Shown piece by piece: positions 26,591-35,164 of a stretch of 61,170 nucleotides of DNA. A model generated the notes under the pieces. It did not search any database. It saw nothing but the letters and a program-made list of their open reading frames with translations, and was not told the origin of the DNA. The number at the start of each line of letters is the position of its first letter. Position 1 is the stretch's first letter. This stretch comes from an uncultured Lachnospiraceae bacterium (GTDB taxonomy: Bacteria; Bacillota; Clostridia; Lachnospirales; Lachnospiraceae), in assembly GCA_947570615.1 (NCBI GenBank), contig CANOVJ010000018.1:1-61170 (forward strand), read 5' to 3'. The position numbers were made by a program, and so were the translations under genes.

Positions 26591-27487
26591 ATGAAGAAAA
26601 AGAAATTCAAACGGGAGTGGCTGTGGGCCTATATCTTCATCGCGCCCATGGTGATCGGTACCCTGTGCTTTGGAATCCTCCCCATCCTCTACTCCATCGG
26701 ACTCTCGCTGATGCGTTGGGATGGCCTTGGCGAAAAAGCTTTTGTGGGGCTGGCAAACTTCGGGGAGCTGGCGAAAAACGAAAAATTTGTCTATGAGATC
26801 CGAAATACCCTGGTTTACACCGTTTGCTCAGTTCCCATCACGCTGATCCTTTCCCTTGGGGTGGCCAATCTTTTAAACAAGGGGCTGAAGGCCACCGGAT
26901 TTTTCCGGGTGATCTATTTCCTTCCCAATATCGTCATGCCGGTGGCGGCGGCCATGGTCTGGCGCTGGCTGCTCAACTCAAAATTCGGCGTGGTAAATAT
27001 TGTCCTGAAAGCGCTCCATCTGCCCGCCCCCAACTGGATCTCCGATCCAAAATATATCCTGACTTCCCTGATCATCGTCAGCGTGTGGACAGGAGTCGGA
27101 TACAACGCGATTATTCTTCTGGCGGGCCTGCAGGGGATTTCCGCTTCCCTGTATGAGTCGGCCCGGCTGGACGGCGCGAAAAGCCGGCAGATCTTCTGGA
27201 AGATCACCGTACCTCTGCTGACACCCACCCTGTTTTTCCTGCTCACCATGTCCATCATGAACAGCATGCGCATGTTTGATATGGTTTACACCTTCATCGG
27301 AAGCGCCGACCAGGGCGGTCCCATCGTGGACGCCTCCAGAACCGTGGTGTTCGGGATCTACGAGAAGGCCTTCCGGTTCATGAGTATGGGATCCGCCTCG
27401 GCGGAGGCCTTCGTGCTGTTTCTCATGATCGCGGTGGTGACGGTGATCCAGTTCAAATTCCAGGACAAATGGGTTTTTTACGAATAG
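26591..27487 (+). CDS. Sugar ABC transporter permease (MalF/UgpA type)
   Basis: This 298-residue protein has six predicted membrane helices and the EAA loop SLYESARLDGAKSRQIFWKITVPLLTP that docks the shared ATPase. The ATG at 26591 has AGGAG nine bases upstream. It is the first of a pair with the permease at 27497. No ATPase gene is present in the operon, so a shared MsmX-type ATPase encoded elsewhere must energise transport. Confidence 0.92.
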   Translation: MKKKKFKREWLWAYIFIAPMVIGTLCFGILPILYSIGLSLMRWDGLGEKAFVGLANFGELAKNEKFVYEIRNTLVYTVCSVPITLILSLGVANLLNKGLKATGFFRVIYFLPNIVMPVAAAMVWRWLLNSKFGVVNIVLKALHLPAPNWISDPKYILTSLIIVSVWTGVGYNAIILLAGLQGISASLYESARLDGAKSRQIFWKITVPLLTPTLFFLLTMSIMNSMRMFDMVYTFIGSADQGGPIVDASRTVVFGIYEKAFRFMSMGSASAEAFVLFLMIAVVTVIQFKFQDKWVFYE

Positions 27488-27496
27488 GAGGGGCGT

Positions 27497-28330
27497 ATGG
27501 GACAGAGTAAAAAGAAGTTTATTGACAAATTTATTACCTATACGATCCTGATCCTGGGGTCGGTGATCATGCTGGTTCCCTTCGTCTGGATGGTGCTGAC
27601 GTCCTTCAAGACCTATGCCGAGACCGTAAAGCTCCCCATCCAGTGGCTGCCCTCCGTGTGGAATCTGGACAACTACCGGGAGGTTCTGCTGAAGCTGGAT
27701 TTCATCCGGTATTACAGAAATACCATCCTCGTCACCGTGCTGACGCTGGTGCTCATGATGTTTATCGGATCGCTCTCGGCCTTTGCCTTTGCCAGAATGA
27801 ATTTCCCCCTGAAAAACCCGATCTTTTATATGCTTCTGACGGTTTTTATGGTTCCGGCGCAGATGACCATGATCCCCAAATATCTGATCATCAGCAATCT
27901 GGGATGGGTGGATTCCCTGAAAGCCATCGTGATCCCCAATCTGTTCAGCGTCTACACCATGTTCATGCTGCGGCAGTTCTTCGCCTCGATCCCGCAGGAG
28001 CTGGAGGACGCGGGAAAGATTGACGGATGCTCCTGGTTCCGGCTATACTGGACGATAGAATTGCCGCTGTGCCGCAGCTCCTTCGTGGCCATGACGGTGC
28101 TCAACATCCTCTGGTGCTGGAACGACCTTCTCTGGCCTCTGATCGCCACCAGCTCCGACAAGATGCGGGTGCTGTCCGTGGCCATGGCGACGCTGCAGGG
28201 CCAGCACGGCACGGAGTACCATCTTCTGATGGCGGCAGGGGTGATGGCCATCATTCCCATGATCGTGATCTACACCTTCGGGCAGAGATACTTTATCGAG
28301 GGAATCGCCTTTACAGGGGTGAAGGGGTAA
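27497..28330 (+). CDS. Sugar ABC transporter permease (MalG/UgpE type)
   Basis: This 277-residue protein has six helices, the EAA motif PQELEDAGKIDGCSWFRLYWTIELPLCRS and the C-terminal GQRYFIEGIAFTGVKG ending typical of carbohydrate permeases of this type. AGGAGG precedes the start, nine bases after the stop of the partner permease. Confidence 0.93.
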   Translation: MGQSKKKFIDKFITYTILILGSVIMLVPFVWMVLTSFKTYAETVKLPIQWLPSVWNLDNYREVLLKLDFIRYYRNTILVTVLTLVLMMFIGSLSAFAFARMNFPLKNPIFYMLLTVFMVPAQMTMIPKYLIISNLGWVDSLKAIVIPNLFSVYTMFMLRQFFASIPQELEDAGKIDGCSWFRLYWTIELPLCRSSFVAMTVLNILWCWNDLLWPLIATSSDKMRVLSVAMATLQGQHGTEYHLLMAAGVMAIIPMIVIYTFGQRYFIEGIAFTGVKG

Positions 28331-28466
28331 GGGAGTCTTCCCTGTGCGGCCCCCGCGCATGTAACAACCAATGGTACATCCTCATGTCAAACGAAAAAAA
28401 GAAGGATGTCACACACATTTTCTCATGCGCCGCGTCCGGCGGAGGCGGCAGAAAGGAAGGTTCAAA

Positions 28467-29285
28467 ATGAGAATCGACGCACACGTACATATGACAGGAA
28501 ACGAGACTGACTGCTCCGGACTGATGGAAGGGCTTGAAAGGGCCGGATTTGACGGGGCCATCGTTTTTTCCCCCTCTCCCGACGGGATGCTGGGAAAAAC
28601 CGGCTCCAACCAGGAGCGGCTTGAGAAGCTGATCCGTTACACCCAGGGACAGGAGAAGCTGTATCCCTTCTATTTCATCGATCCCACCCAGGAGGACGCG
28701 CTGGCGCAGGCCGAAGCCGCCAGGGCCGCGGGCGTAAAGGGCTATAAGATCATATGCAGCCACTTTTATCCCAGCGATGAGCGGGCCATGGAGGTTTACC
28801 GCTGGATCGCCGCGCAGGATATGCCTCTCATGTTCCACTCCGGGATTCTCTACGACGGCATCAACGTATCCGGGAAATACAACCGTCCCTGCGAGTTCGA
28901 GCCCCTGCTGTCCATAGAGGGCCTGCGCTTCTCCGTCGCCCATCTCTCCTGGCCATGGGTGGACGAGTGCATCGCGGTGTACGGAAAATTCAACGCCTTC
29001 CTGGAGCGCAACCCCGGCGGGAAGGCCGCCAGGATGTACCTGGATATCACCCCCGGCACTCCGCCCACCTTCCGCGAGGGCGCGCTGACCCACGTGTTCG
29101 GAAACGGCTTTAAGGTGGAGGACATCGTGTTCTGGGGAAGCGATAACCACGCGCAGGACTATGATTATGCCTACGCTGAAAGGATCCGGAAGCGTGACGA
29201 AGAGATTTTCGAAAAGCTGGGGCTTTCCCGGGAGCAGCAGGAAAAGATTTTTGAGGGAAATGTGAGGGAGTTTCTGAGCGTATAA
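28467..29285 (+). CDS. Amidohydrolase-family (TIM-barrel) hydrolase
   Basis: This 272-residue protein matches Amidohydrolase_2-type enzymes. It has HxH at the start (DAHVHM), a KGYKIICSH strand, MFHSGI, SVAHLSWPW and a late WGSDN with the metal-site Asp. Family members hydrolyse lactones or decarboxylate small carboxylic acids. Its position as the last gene of a sugar-uptake operon suggests action on a sugar-derived lactone or acid, which is inference. The start has AAGGAAGG upstream. The 137-bp gap before it contains an ACATCCT/AGGATGT inverted repeat. Confidence 0.85.
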   Translation: MRIDAHVHMTGNETDCSGLMEGLERAGFDGAIVFSPSPDGMLGKTGSNQERLEKLIRYTQGQEKLYPFYFIDPTQEDALAQAEAARAAGVKGYKIICSHFYPSDERAMEVYRWIAAQDMPLMFHSGILYDGINVSGKYNRPCEFEPLLSIEGLRFSVAHLSWPWVDECIAVYGKFNAFLERNPGGKAARMYLDITPGTPPTFREGALTHVFGNGFKVEDIVFWGSDNHAQDYDYAYAERIRKRDEEIFEKLGLSREQQEKIFEGNVREFLSV

Positions 29286-29302
29286 GTTCCTTCCTGCATA
29301 CG

Positions 29303-29327
29303 GAGCCCTGCTCAGGCAGGGCTCTTT
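29303..29327 (+). terminator. Terminator of the sugar operon
   Basis: GAGCCCTGC pairs with GCAGGGCTC around a four-base loop, followed by TTT. Confidence 0.8.
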
Positions 29328-29377
29328 CCATGAAACCGGGATCTGCTCCCCGGCCCGGGATATCAGGATCCGGCCCT

Positions 29378-32074
29378 TTACATTTCCTCCCTCACCATCC
29401 CCGCAATCCGCAAAAGCAGTCCGATACTCCCCACATTGTAGCCGCTGCTGGCATATCTCCCTGTTCCGTCCGGGCTGATCAGCAAAACCAGGGGGAGCTT
29501 TTCCGGATCAACATACATTCTCCTGGCAAGCTGCTCCGGGAGCTCCTGGAAATCGTCCCGGTAAACCTTTGCCCCGAGAGTCTCTCCGGCCCGGGCCAGC
29601 GTCGGGTTCTCACAGGCCTGTGGGCCGGACACCACAAAGACCACCTTAAGGCCGTTCTCCTTCACCTGTCCGCTCAGCTCCAGGAGCTCATTCAGGACAT
29701 GCTCCGTGGGCTCCGCCCCCTCCTCCAGAAAAGCCAGAAGGGTAAGATCCTCCCCCATGATCTCCCCGAAATCCACCAGGGTCTGATCCTGCCTGTGAAG
29801 AAAAAAGGGCTCCAGCGCAAGCTTCTCCAGCATCTGGGAGAGCTCCGGCTTTCGGATCTCCAGCTCCAGAGTATTTTCCGGCAGTCCATCCGTCCCTTTG
29901 CGAAAATCCGCGGTGTCCACGATCCGGCTGGCCGCCAGTTGATTTCCGTCGGGAAGCCTCACCGTTGTGATCAGACGGTAAATCCCTTCCGTCAGCCACA
30001 GGGTCAGCGCCCCGTCCGTGAATCTCTCCCCCGACAGCTCCAGCGTCTCAAACCTCTGATTCTCACCATTCCATCTGCCGATGGTCCAGGCGAGTCCATA
30101 CTCCGGCGCTTCCCCGCCCGTATGCGTCAGAGTAAGGCGCGCCTTCTTTTCCTCCTGCCCGGGGTCCTCCACCCGATGGAAAGCATGGTTTCTGTAGTAT
30201 TCCGCCTCCTGGGAGGCCGGGTGCAGCCGTGCGGGGATTCCAAGGGTCCGACAGAGGGCGACAAAGAGTGTCCTTTGCTCCGTAAGGGTTCCTGCGCCGA
30301 TTCTCAGGACTCCGGCAGGGGAGGTCGCCACGGGGGCGTAATTTCTGCTTTTCACTGCCGCTCCCGTTTCCGGGCATATGCTGTCCCGAATCCATCTCCA
30401 GACCAGCTCCGGCTCCTGCCGGAAGGCCTCCTTCTGCTGCGGGGTCAGAACCGCTGAAAGAAACGTGCGGTAGGGCGTGATGGCTTCATAACGGATTCTC
30501 GGATTCCACACACAGGAGAGGAACAGCTCCCCGCGCCGCGCCTGCCCCTCCCCCTTCAGGAAGGTTTCATAAGAATATTCCCGCACCTTCAGGCCCTGTA
30601 TATAATGCTCCTCCAGCAGCTGCGCGCAGATATCCCGGTAATCCTTTTTCGTGAGAACGCTCAGAAATTCCAGGGCCTCCTTTTCCGGGTGGGCCTCAAG
30701 GAACCGTACAATCTGCGGATAATTTCCGAAGGACAGACTCAGAATTTCCCGGATCTGTTCCCCCGCCAGCGCGCCGGTTGTGTCCCCTCTTCCGCCCGCC
30801 AGTCTCCCGGCCTGTTCCTGCGCCTGTCTCTCCAGCGCCGCCAGCTTATCCTTCCGGCGCTGCTGCGCCTTTTGCCTGCGCTCTTTTCCCCTCTGTCTCT
30901 GCTCCGGAGTCAGCTCCGCCGGATGCATGGGGAAATCGGAAGGGGCGACGTGATCCAGATACTGCCAGAGCGATTTGCACCGTTCCGGCTCCCGGCCTTT
31001 CTTTGAAAGCGTCACCTCCACAGGGCCTTCTCTCCGGTTATCCGCCAGCTGCTCTGCGCAGTTGTTTCCATCCGAGACATGAAGCAGAATACTCCCCAGC
31101 CCGAGGTGAAGGCGCACCTGTCCGTCCTCGTCGGTGTACCGCTCCGCGATGGAAAAATATTCCGCGCCGTTTAAGAGCCGGAAGGACACTCTGGCCCCGG
31201 AAACGGGATTGCCCACACTGTCCTTCACTACCACCGTCAGAGGCCTGGTCTTCGCATAGGTGCAGGTATCGTTCAGGAGAATAGCCGCGCCCTCCCGCGC
31301 CGTGACCTCCTGTGGATCTGCCGCGCCGCCGTCCTGAAAATCTGAAAACACCCGGCTATGCACCAGCATGGCCCGGGAGGATGCATTGGTAAACCACCCC
31401 TTATCCAGCACCTCCTCCGGCTCACAGGCCCCCAGGAAACGCCACTGTCCCCCGATCCATACCTCTGCCCAGGCATGGTTATCGTCGCAGTGGGCCCACC
31501 TGGGCGTGTACACCTGCCGGGCGGCGATCCCCACGCTGCGAAGGACGCTTACCAGAAAGGTGGATTCCTCCCCGCACCGCCCGCTGCCGCTGTGAAACAC
31601 CCCCACGGGATCGAGCGTCCGCTCGTCGGAGGCCGCATAGGATACCTGCGCGGCGCACCAGTAGTTGATCTCTTTCACTGTTTCTTCTATATTAATACGC
31701 GCCGTCTTTGCCTTCAGCAGGGGCTTTACCATTTCATAAAACAGGCTCCGACAGTCCACAATGGCCTCGTTGTTTACCCGGGGACAGAGCACGTAGTTTA
31801 AAAAGACTGCCTCCGGCAGTTCCGCTGTCCATGGCTTTGTACGCCTCAGAAAGAGAGCGTGCCTTACATAGCTGTAAAACAGCTCCGGCTCGCAGTCCGC
31901 CGCATCACACAGGGGCATGGTTCCGTAGAGAAATTCCATGAGAACCCGCTCATCCCCTGAGCGCGCCTCCACCGCAGAGAGGATCTCTTCCCTTCTCTGT
32001 CCCAGCAGGGGAAGCGTCTGCCGATATTTTTCCGCCGCATAACGGGCGAGACGGTCTGATAAAATTGTGTTCAT
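29378..32074 (-). CDS. Large transglutaminase-like protein with thioredoxin-like C-terminus
   Basis: This 898-residue protein has no signal peptide or membrane helix. Residues 130-240 form a transglutaminase-like cysteine-protease fold: Cys167 in SGSGRCGEES, His200 in DNHAWAEVW, and the third position FLGACEPEE, where Glu218 replaces the usual Asp. A carboxypeptidase-regulatory-like beta domain follows (about 270-350, VVKDSVGNPVSGARVSFRLLNG). A charged linker and a second, degenerate transglutaminase-like region (about 600-660) come next. The last 150 residues resemble a thioredoxin-like fold without CxxC. AAGGAG precedes the ATG. The substrate is unknown. Confidence 0.82.
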   Translation of the reverse strand: MNTILSDRLARYAAEKYRQTLPLLGQRREEILSAVEARSGDERVLMEFLYGTMPLCDAADCEPELFYSYVRHALFLRRTKPWTAELPEAVFLNYVLCPRVNNEAIVDCRSLFYEMVKPLLKAKTARINIEETVKEINYWCAAQVSYAASDERTLDPVGVFHSGSGRCGEESTFLVSVLRSVGIAARQVYTPRWAHCDDNHAWAEVWIGGQWRFLGACEPEEVLDKGWFTNASSRAMLVHSRVFSDFQDGGAADPQEVTAREGAAILLNDTCTYAKTRPLTVVVKDSVGNPVSGARVSFRLLNGAEYFSIAERYTDEDGQVRLHLGLGSILLHVSDGNNCAEQLADNRREGPVEVTLSKKGREPERCKSLWQYLDHVAPSDFPMHPAELTPEQRQRGKERRQKAQQRRKDKLAALERQAQEQAGRLAGGRGDTTGALAGEQIREILSLSFGNYPQIVRFLEAHPEKEALEFLSVLTKKDYRDICAQLLEEHYIQGLKVREYSYETFLKGEGQARRGELFLSCVWNPRIRYEAITPYRTFLSAVLTPQQKEAFRQEPELVWRWIRDSICPETGAAVKSRNYAPVATSPAGVLRIGAGTLTEQRTLFVALCRTLGIPARLHPASQEAEYYRNHAFHRVEDPGQEEKKARLTLTHTGGEAPEYGLAWTIGRWNGENQRFETLELSGERFTDGALTLWLTEGIYRLITTVRLPDGNQLAASRIVDTADFRKGTDGLPENTLELEIRKPELSQMLEKLALEPFFLHRQDQTLVDFGEIMGEDLTLLAFLEEGAEPTEHVLNELLELSGQVKENGLKVVFVVSGPQACENPTLARAGETLGAKVYRDDFQELPEQLARRMYVDPEKLPLVLLISPDGTGRYASSGYNVGSIGLLLRIAGMVREEM

Positions 32075-32091
32075 TTTTCTCCTTACAGAAT

Positions 32092-32115
32092 CGGGCAGGG
32101 AAATTTCCCTGCCCG
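32092..32115 (-). terminator. 24-bp perfect palindrome after trpB2
   Basis: CGGGCAGGGAAA is followed immediately by its reverse complement, in the 50-bp gap between trpB2 and the transglutaminase gene. There is no U-tract after it on either strand, so it may reduce read-through or stabilise the 3' end rather than terminate fully. Confidence 0.5.
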
Positions 32116-32124
32116 CATTGTGTC

Positions 32125-33513
32125 CTAGATCTCGTTTCCAGGGAATTTCGGGATCCCTGCAAAGCCTTTCGCAAGCTCCTCGTCGGTGGGAATATAATCC
32201 GTCATCTCGCCGTTATTGAAGCGCTCGTAGGCAACCATATCGAAATAACCGGTTCCGGTAAGGCCAAAGAGAATGGTCTTTTCCTCGCCCGTCTCCTTAC
32301 ATCTGAGGGCCTCGTCCATGGCCACCCTGATGGCATGGGAGCTCTCCGGCGCGGGAAGAATTCCCTCCACCCTGGCAAACTCCTGGGCCGCCTTAAACAC
32401 CGAGGTCTGTTCCACGCTCACCGCCTCCATAAGGCCGTCATCGTAAAGCTGGGAGAGCACGGAGCTCATGCCGTGGTAGCGCAGACCGCCTGCATGGTTG
32501 GCCGCAGGGATGAAGCCGCTGCCCAGGGTATACATCTTCGCCAGAGGACACACCTTTCCGGTATCGCAGAAGTCATAGACGTATTTTCCTCTGGTAAGGC
32601 TGGGGCAGGAGGCCGGCTCCACCGCTATGAAACGATAATCCGCCTCTCCCCGCAGCTTCTCGCCCATAAACGGGGAGATCAGCCCGCCCAGGTTGGAGCC
32701 GCCGCCGGCGCAGCCGATGATCATGTCGGGTTTCACTCCATATTTATCCAGAGCGGCCTTTGCCTCCAGACCGATCACCGACTGATGAAGCAGTACCTGT
32801 GTGAGCACGGAGCCCAGCACATAGCGGTAACCCTCCTGGGATGTGGCGGCTTCCACCGCCTCGGAGATGGCGCAGCCAAGGCTTCCCGTGGTTCCCGGAA
32901 ACTCCTCCAGGATCTTCCGTCCCACCTGGGTGGTCTCAGACGGGGAGGGCGTCACATTCGCTCCGTAGGTGCGCATCACCTCTCTGCGGAAGGGCTTCTG
33001 TTCATAGGAGCACTTAACCATATATACCTGGCAGTCAAGCCCCAGATAGGCGCAGGCCATGGAAAGCGCCGTTCCCCACTGCCCCGCACCGGTCTCTGTG
33101 GTCACGCCCTTAAGCCCCTGCTTCTTTGCGTAGTAGGCCTGGGCAATCGCAGAATTGAGCTTGTGGCTGCCGCTGGTGTTGTTTCCCTCGAATTTGTAGT
33201 AAATCTTTGCAGGCGTCTGCAACTTTTCCTCCAGGCAATAGGCCCGAACCAGCGGGGAAGGACGATACATTTTGTAAAAATTCCTGATCTCCTCCGGTAT
33301 CTCAAAGTAAGGCGTCGCGTCGTCGAGCTCCTGTCTGCAAAGCTCGTCGCAGAAAATGCCGCGCATCTCCTCAAAGGTCAGGGGCTGTAAGGTTCCCGGA
33401 TTCAGAAGCGGGGCGGGTTTGTTCTTCATATCGGCCCGCACATTATACCAGCTCTTCGGCATCTCGTTTTCTTCCAGATAAATCTTGTAGGGGATTTTGC
33501 TTTGTTCACTCAT
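32125..33513 (-). CDS. trpB: TrpB2-type tryptophan synthase beta chain
   Basis: This 462-residue PLP enzyme is longer than TrpB1 (about 400) and has the N-terminal extension of the TrpB2 group. RPSPLVRA and the PLP lysine segment GNNTSGSHKLNSA are clear, followed by ETGAGQWGTA and the phosphate-binding GCAGGGSNLGG. TrpB2 converts indole and serine to tryptophan without a tightly bound TrpA. There is no trpA next to it, as is common for this type. The start at 33513 has GGAGG eight bases upstream. The T-box in front ties expression to uncharged tRNA-Trp. Confidence 0.93.
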   Translation of the reverse strand: MSEQSKIPYKIYLEENEMPKSWYNVRADMKNKPAPLLNPGTLQPLTFEEMRGIFCDELCRQELDDATPYFEIPEEIRNFYKMYRPSPLVRAYCLEEKLQTPAKIYYKFEGNNTSGSHKLNSAIAQAYYAKKQGLKGVTTETGAGQWGTALSMACAYLGLDCQVYMVKCSYEQKPFRREVMRTYGANVTPSPSETTQVGRKILEEFPGTTGSLGCAISEAVEAATSQEGYRYVLGSVLTQVLLHQSVIGLEAKAALDKYGVKPDMIIGCAGGGSNLGGLISPFMGEKLRGEADYRFIAVEPASCPSLTRGKYVYDFCDTGKVCPLAKMYTLGSGFIPAANHAGGLRYHGMSSVLSQLYDDGLMEAVSVEQTSVFKAAQEFARVEGILPAPESSHAIRVAMDEALRCKETGEEKTILFGLTGTGYFDMVAYERFNNGEMTDYIPTDEELAKGFAGIPKFPGNEI

Positions 33514-33587
33514 GTTCGTTTCCTCCATTTTCCCAAAAATTTTTCAGAAATTTATTTGCTCCGACTGGTCTGTTCGCCCCTGTGCAT

Positions 33588-33856
33588 CAAAAAAACTCCC
33601 GTCCCAGTCACTTCTGCTGGGACAGGAGTATCGTCTCCTGCGGTGCCACCCGGCTTGGCGCAATAGAATACGCCCGCTCACTGCATACCAACATATGCAT
33701 GATTTGGTAACGAAGTCTCCTCTCCGTCTCGTCTACTTTCCGTTCGACTCGCCCTCCGAAGCCCATTCCTTCCGTTTCCTCATACCGCCTCCCACCTGCC
33801 GCGGCTCTCTGTGATAAGGAGTGACCAAAGTACTTACTCTTCCTCAACGGTTTATG
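33588..33856 (-). promoter_or_regulatory. T-box leader, tryptophan specifier
   Basis: The minus strand contains the T-box sequence GGGTGGCACCGCAGGAG (complement of about 33635-33651), an upstream stem I with GGAATGGGCTTC where UGG (complement of 33763-33765) is the likely specifier codon, and a terminator with CTCCTGTCCCAG paired to CTGGGACGGGAG (33596-33628) followed by seven T. Uncharged tRNA-Trp should favour the antiterminator and switch on trpB2. The 517-bp gap 33514-34030 holds this leader, its promoter and the ribosome site of the next plus-strand gene. Confidence 0.92.
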
Positions 33857-33862
33857 TGTTCT

Positions 33863-33891
33863 TTTATAACATATGCGTGAGGGAATGTCAA
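33863..33891 (-). promoter_or_regulatory. Promoter of the T-box-trpB2 transcript
   Basis: Consensus TTGACA (33891-33886), 17 bp, TATAAA (33868-33863) on the minus strand; transcription would start near 33856. Confidence 0.8.
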
Positions 33892-34030
33892 CGAGAATTT
33901 TTCCGGACGGTTACTTTTCAGCGCTGCGCCGGGGACGCCCACATAAAACGCACAGCGCGCAGACGCACTTCCCATATGGATAAATCCTCTGATCTGTGAT
34001 ATCATGAAAGGCAGTGCGGGAGGTATAAAA

Positions 34031-35164
34031 ATGTTGATTGGAATACTGGCGATTGTGATCGTATTCATACTTCTGCTCCTGCCGTTCATTCTGATCGGTA
34101 TGGACGTGATGTTTTTTGTAAAGGGTCAGGAAAAGCCCATTTTCGAGCTGATGGCGTTTCTGACAGGCGGACTCTATGTGATGATGGCGCTGGTGTTCTG
34201 GGAGCTGCCGCCCTGGAACGTACCGCTCAACAGGCTCTCGTCCCCTGCCGCCCACGAGCCCTTTTCCAGCGAGCATTTTATTGCCATCGGCCTGTTCGCC
34301 CTGTGGGGATTTTCCAGTTATTTTCTTCTGAAATTTGCAGGGCGAAGGCTTGCGCCACTGGTGGAGGCGTTTTTGCTGGCCGGCGTGTATGTGGGGTGCG
34401 GCCTCTGTCTTGTGTGGATGTTTCAGCTTGTATGCGGAGCCCATCCGGAGGGATTGGATACGAGCGGCTCCGACGTCTTTTTCATTTTCTGTCTGTGTGT
34501 TCTGCCGGGCATTTACCTGCTCCATGCCGTTCACCTGATGGTGCGCCTCATAAAAGAGAAGGCGCTCAGACAGCAGACGCTGCACTACGAAAACCCGTTT
34601 ATGCAAAGACTCAACCTGTGGTTTTTAAAGGGGGCCAATCTGTTTCTCGGGGCGGTTGTGGCACTGCTTCCTGTGCTGGGGCTCCTGACCCTCCTTCTTA
34701 TTCTGTTTGGCCAGCAGCCGGACAGCATTCTTCTGGCCTTTACCAGAACCAGCGACTGGATCCTGTCGGCGGAAACGGCGCCTCCCCCGGTGGAAATCGA
34801 CACCCATTATCTGTGTACCGTGTCCCTGCGGGGGCACCGAAGGCTGGTAAGGCCTCTGCGCTACGGCGTGCGGAAGGGAGCACGGATCATGGTAAACCGG
34901 CAGCTCTGTGTGGCCAACGCCTTTGAACAGCTTCTGATGGAAAAAGCGCCCTCTCTCCACAGACGGGTGAGACACTTTTATGATACTTACGGGTACCCCC
35001 TTTCCAGGCACATCACAGGCCCCTGGCAGGCGGATCTCGTTTATCTGCTTATGAAGCCCCTGGAGTGGGTTTTCCTGGGGGCTCTGTATCTCCTGGACGA
35101 AAAGCCGGAGAACCGCATCTGCGGCCAGTATCTGCCACAGGCACACGGAGGAAAACATGTTTGA
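34031..35164 (+). CDS. Polytopic membrane protein, DUF6688-like
   Basis: This 377-residue protein has about six hydrophobic helices in the first 230 residues, then a soluble domain of about 150 residues with CTVSLRGHRRLVRPLRYGVRKGARIMVNRQLCVANAFEQ. I recall similar proteins as DUF6688. GGGAGG lies seven bases before the ATG. Its end overlaps the start of the CotH-type gene by eight bases, so the two are translationally coupled and probably work together. Confidence 0.75.
   Translation: MLIGILAIVIVFILLLLPFILIGMDVMFFVKGQEKPIFELMAFLTGGLYVMMALVFWELPPWNVPLNRLSSPAAHEPFSSEHFIAIGLFALWGFSSYFLLKFAGRRLAPLVEAFLLAGVYVGCGLCLVWMFQLVCGAHPEGLDTSGSDVFFIFCLCVLPGIYLLHAVHLMVRLIKEKALRQQTLHYENPFMQRLNLWFLKGANLFLGAVVALLPVLGLLTLLLILFGQQPDSILLAFTRTSDWILSAETAPPPVEIDTHYLCTVSLRGHRRLVRPLRYGVRKGARIMVNRQLCVANAFEQLLMEKAPSLHRRVRHFYDTYGYPLSRHITGPWQADLVYLLMKPLEWVFLGALYLLDEKPENRICGQYLPQAHGGKHV

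Noticed and set aside
32065-33390. 441-codon open frame opposite trpB2
   Set aside because: The minus strand encodes an intact PLP enzyme over the same bases, and this frame lacks a ribosome site.
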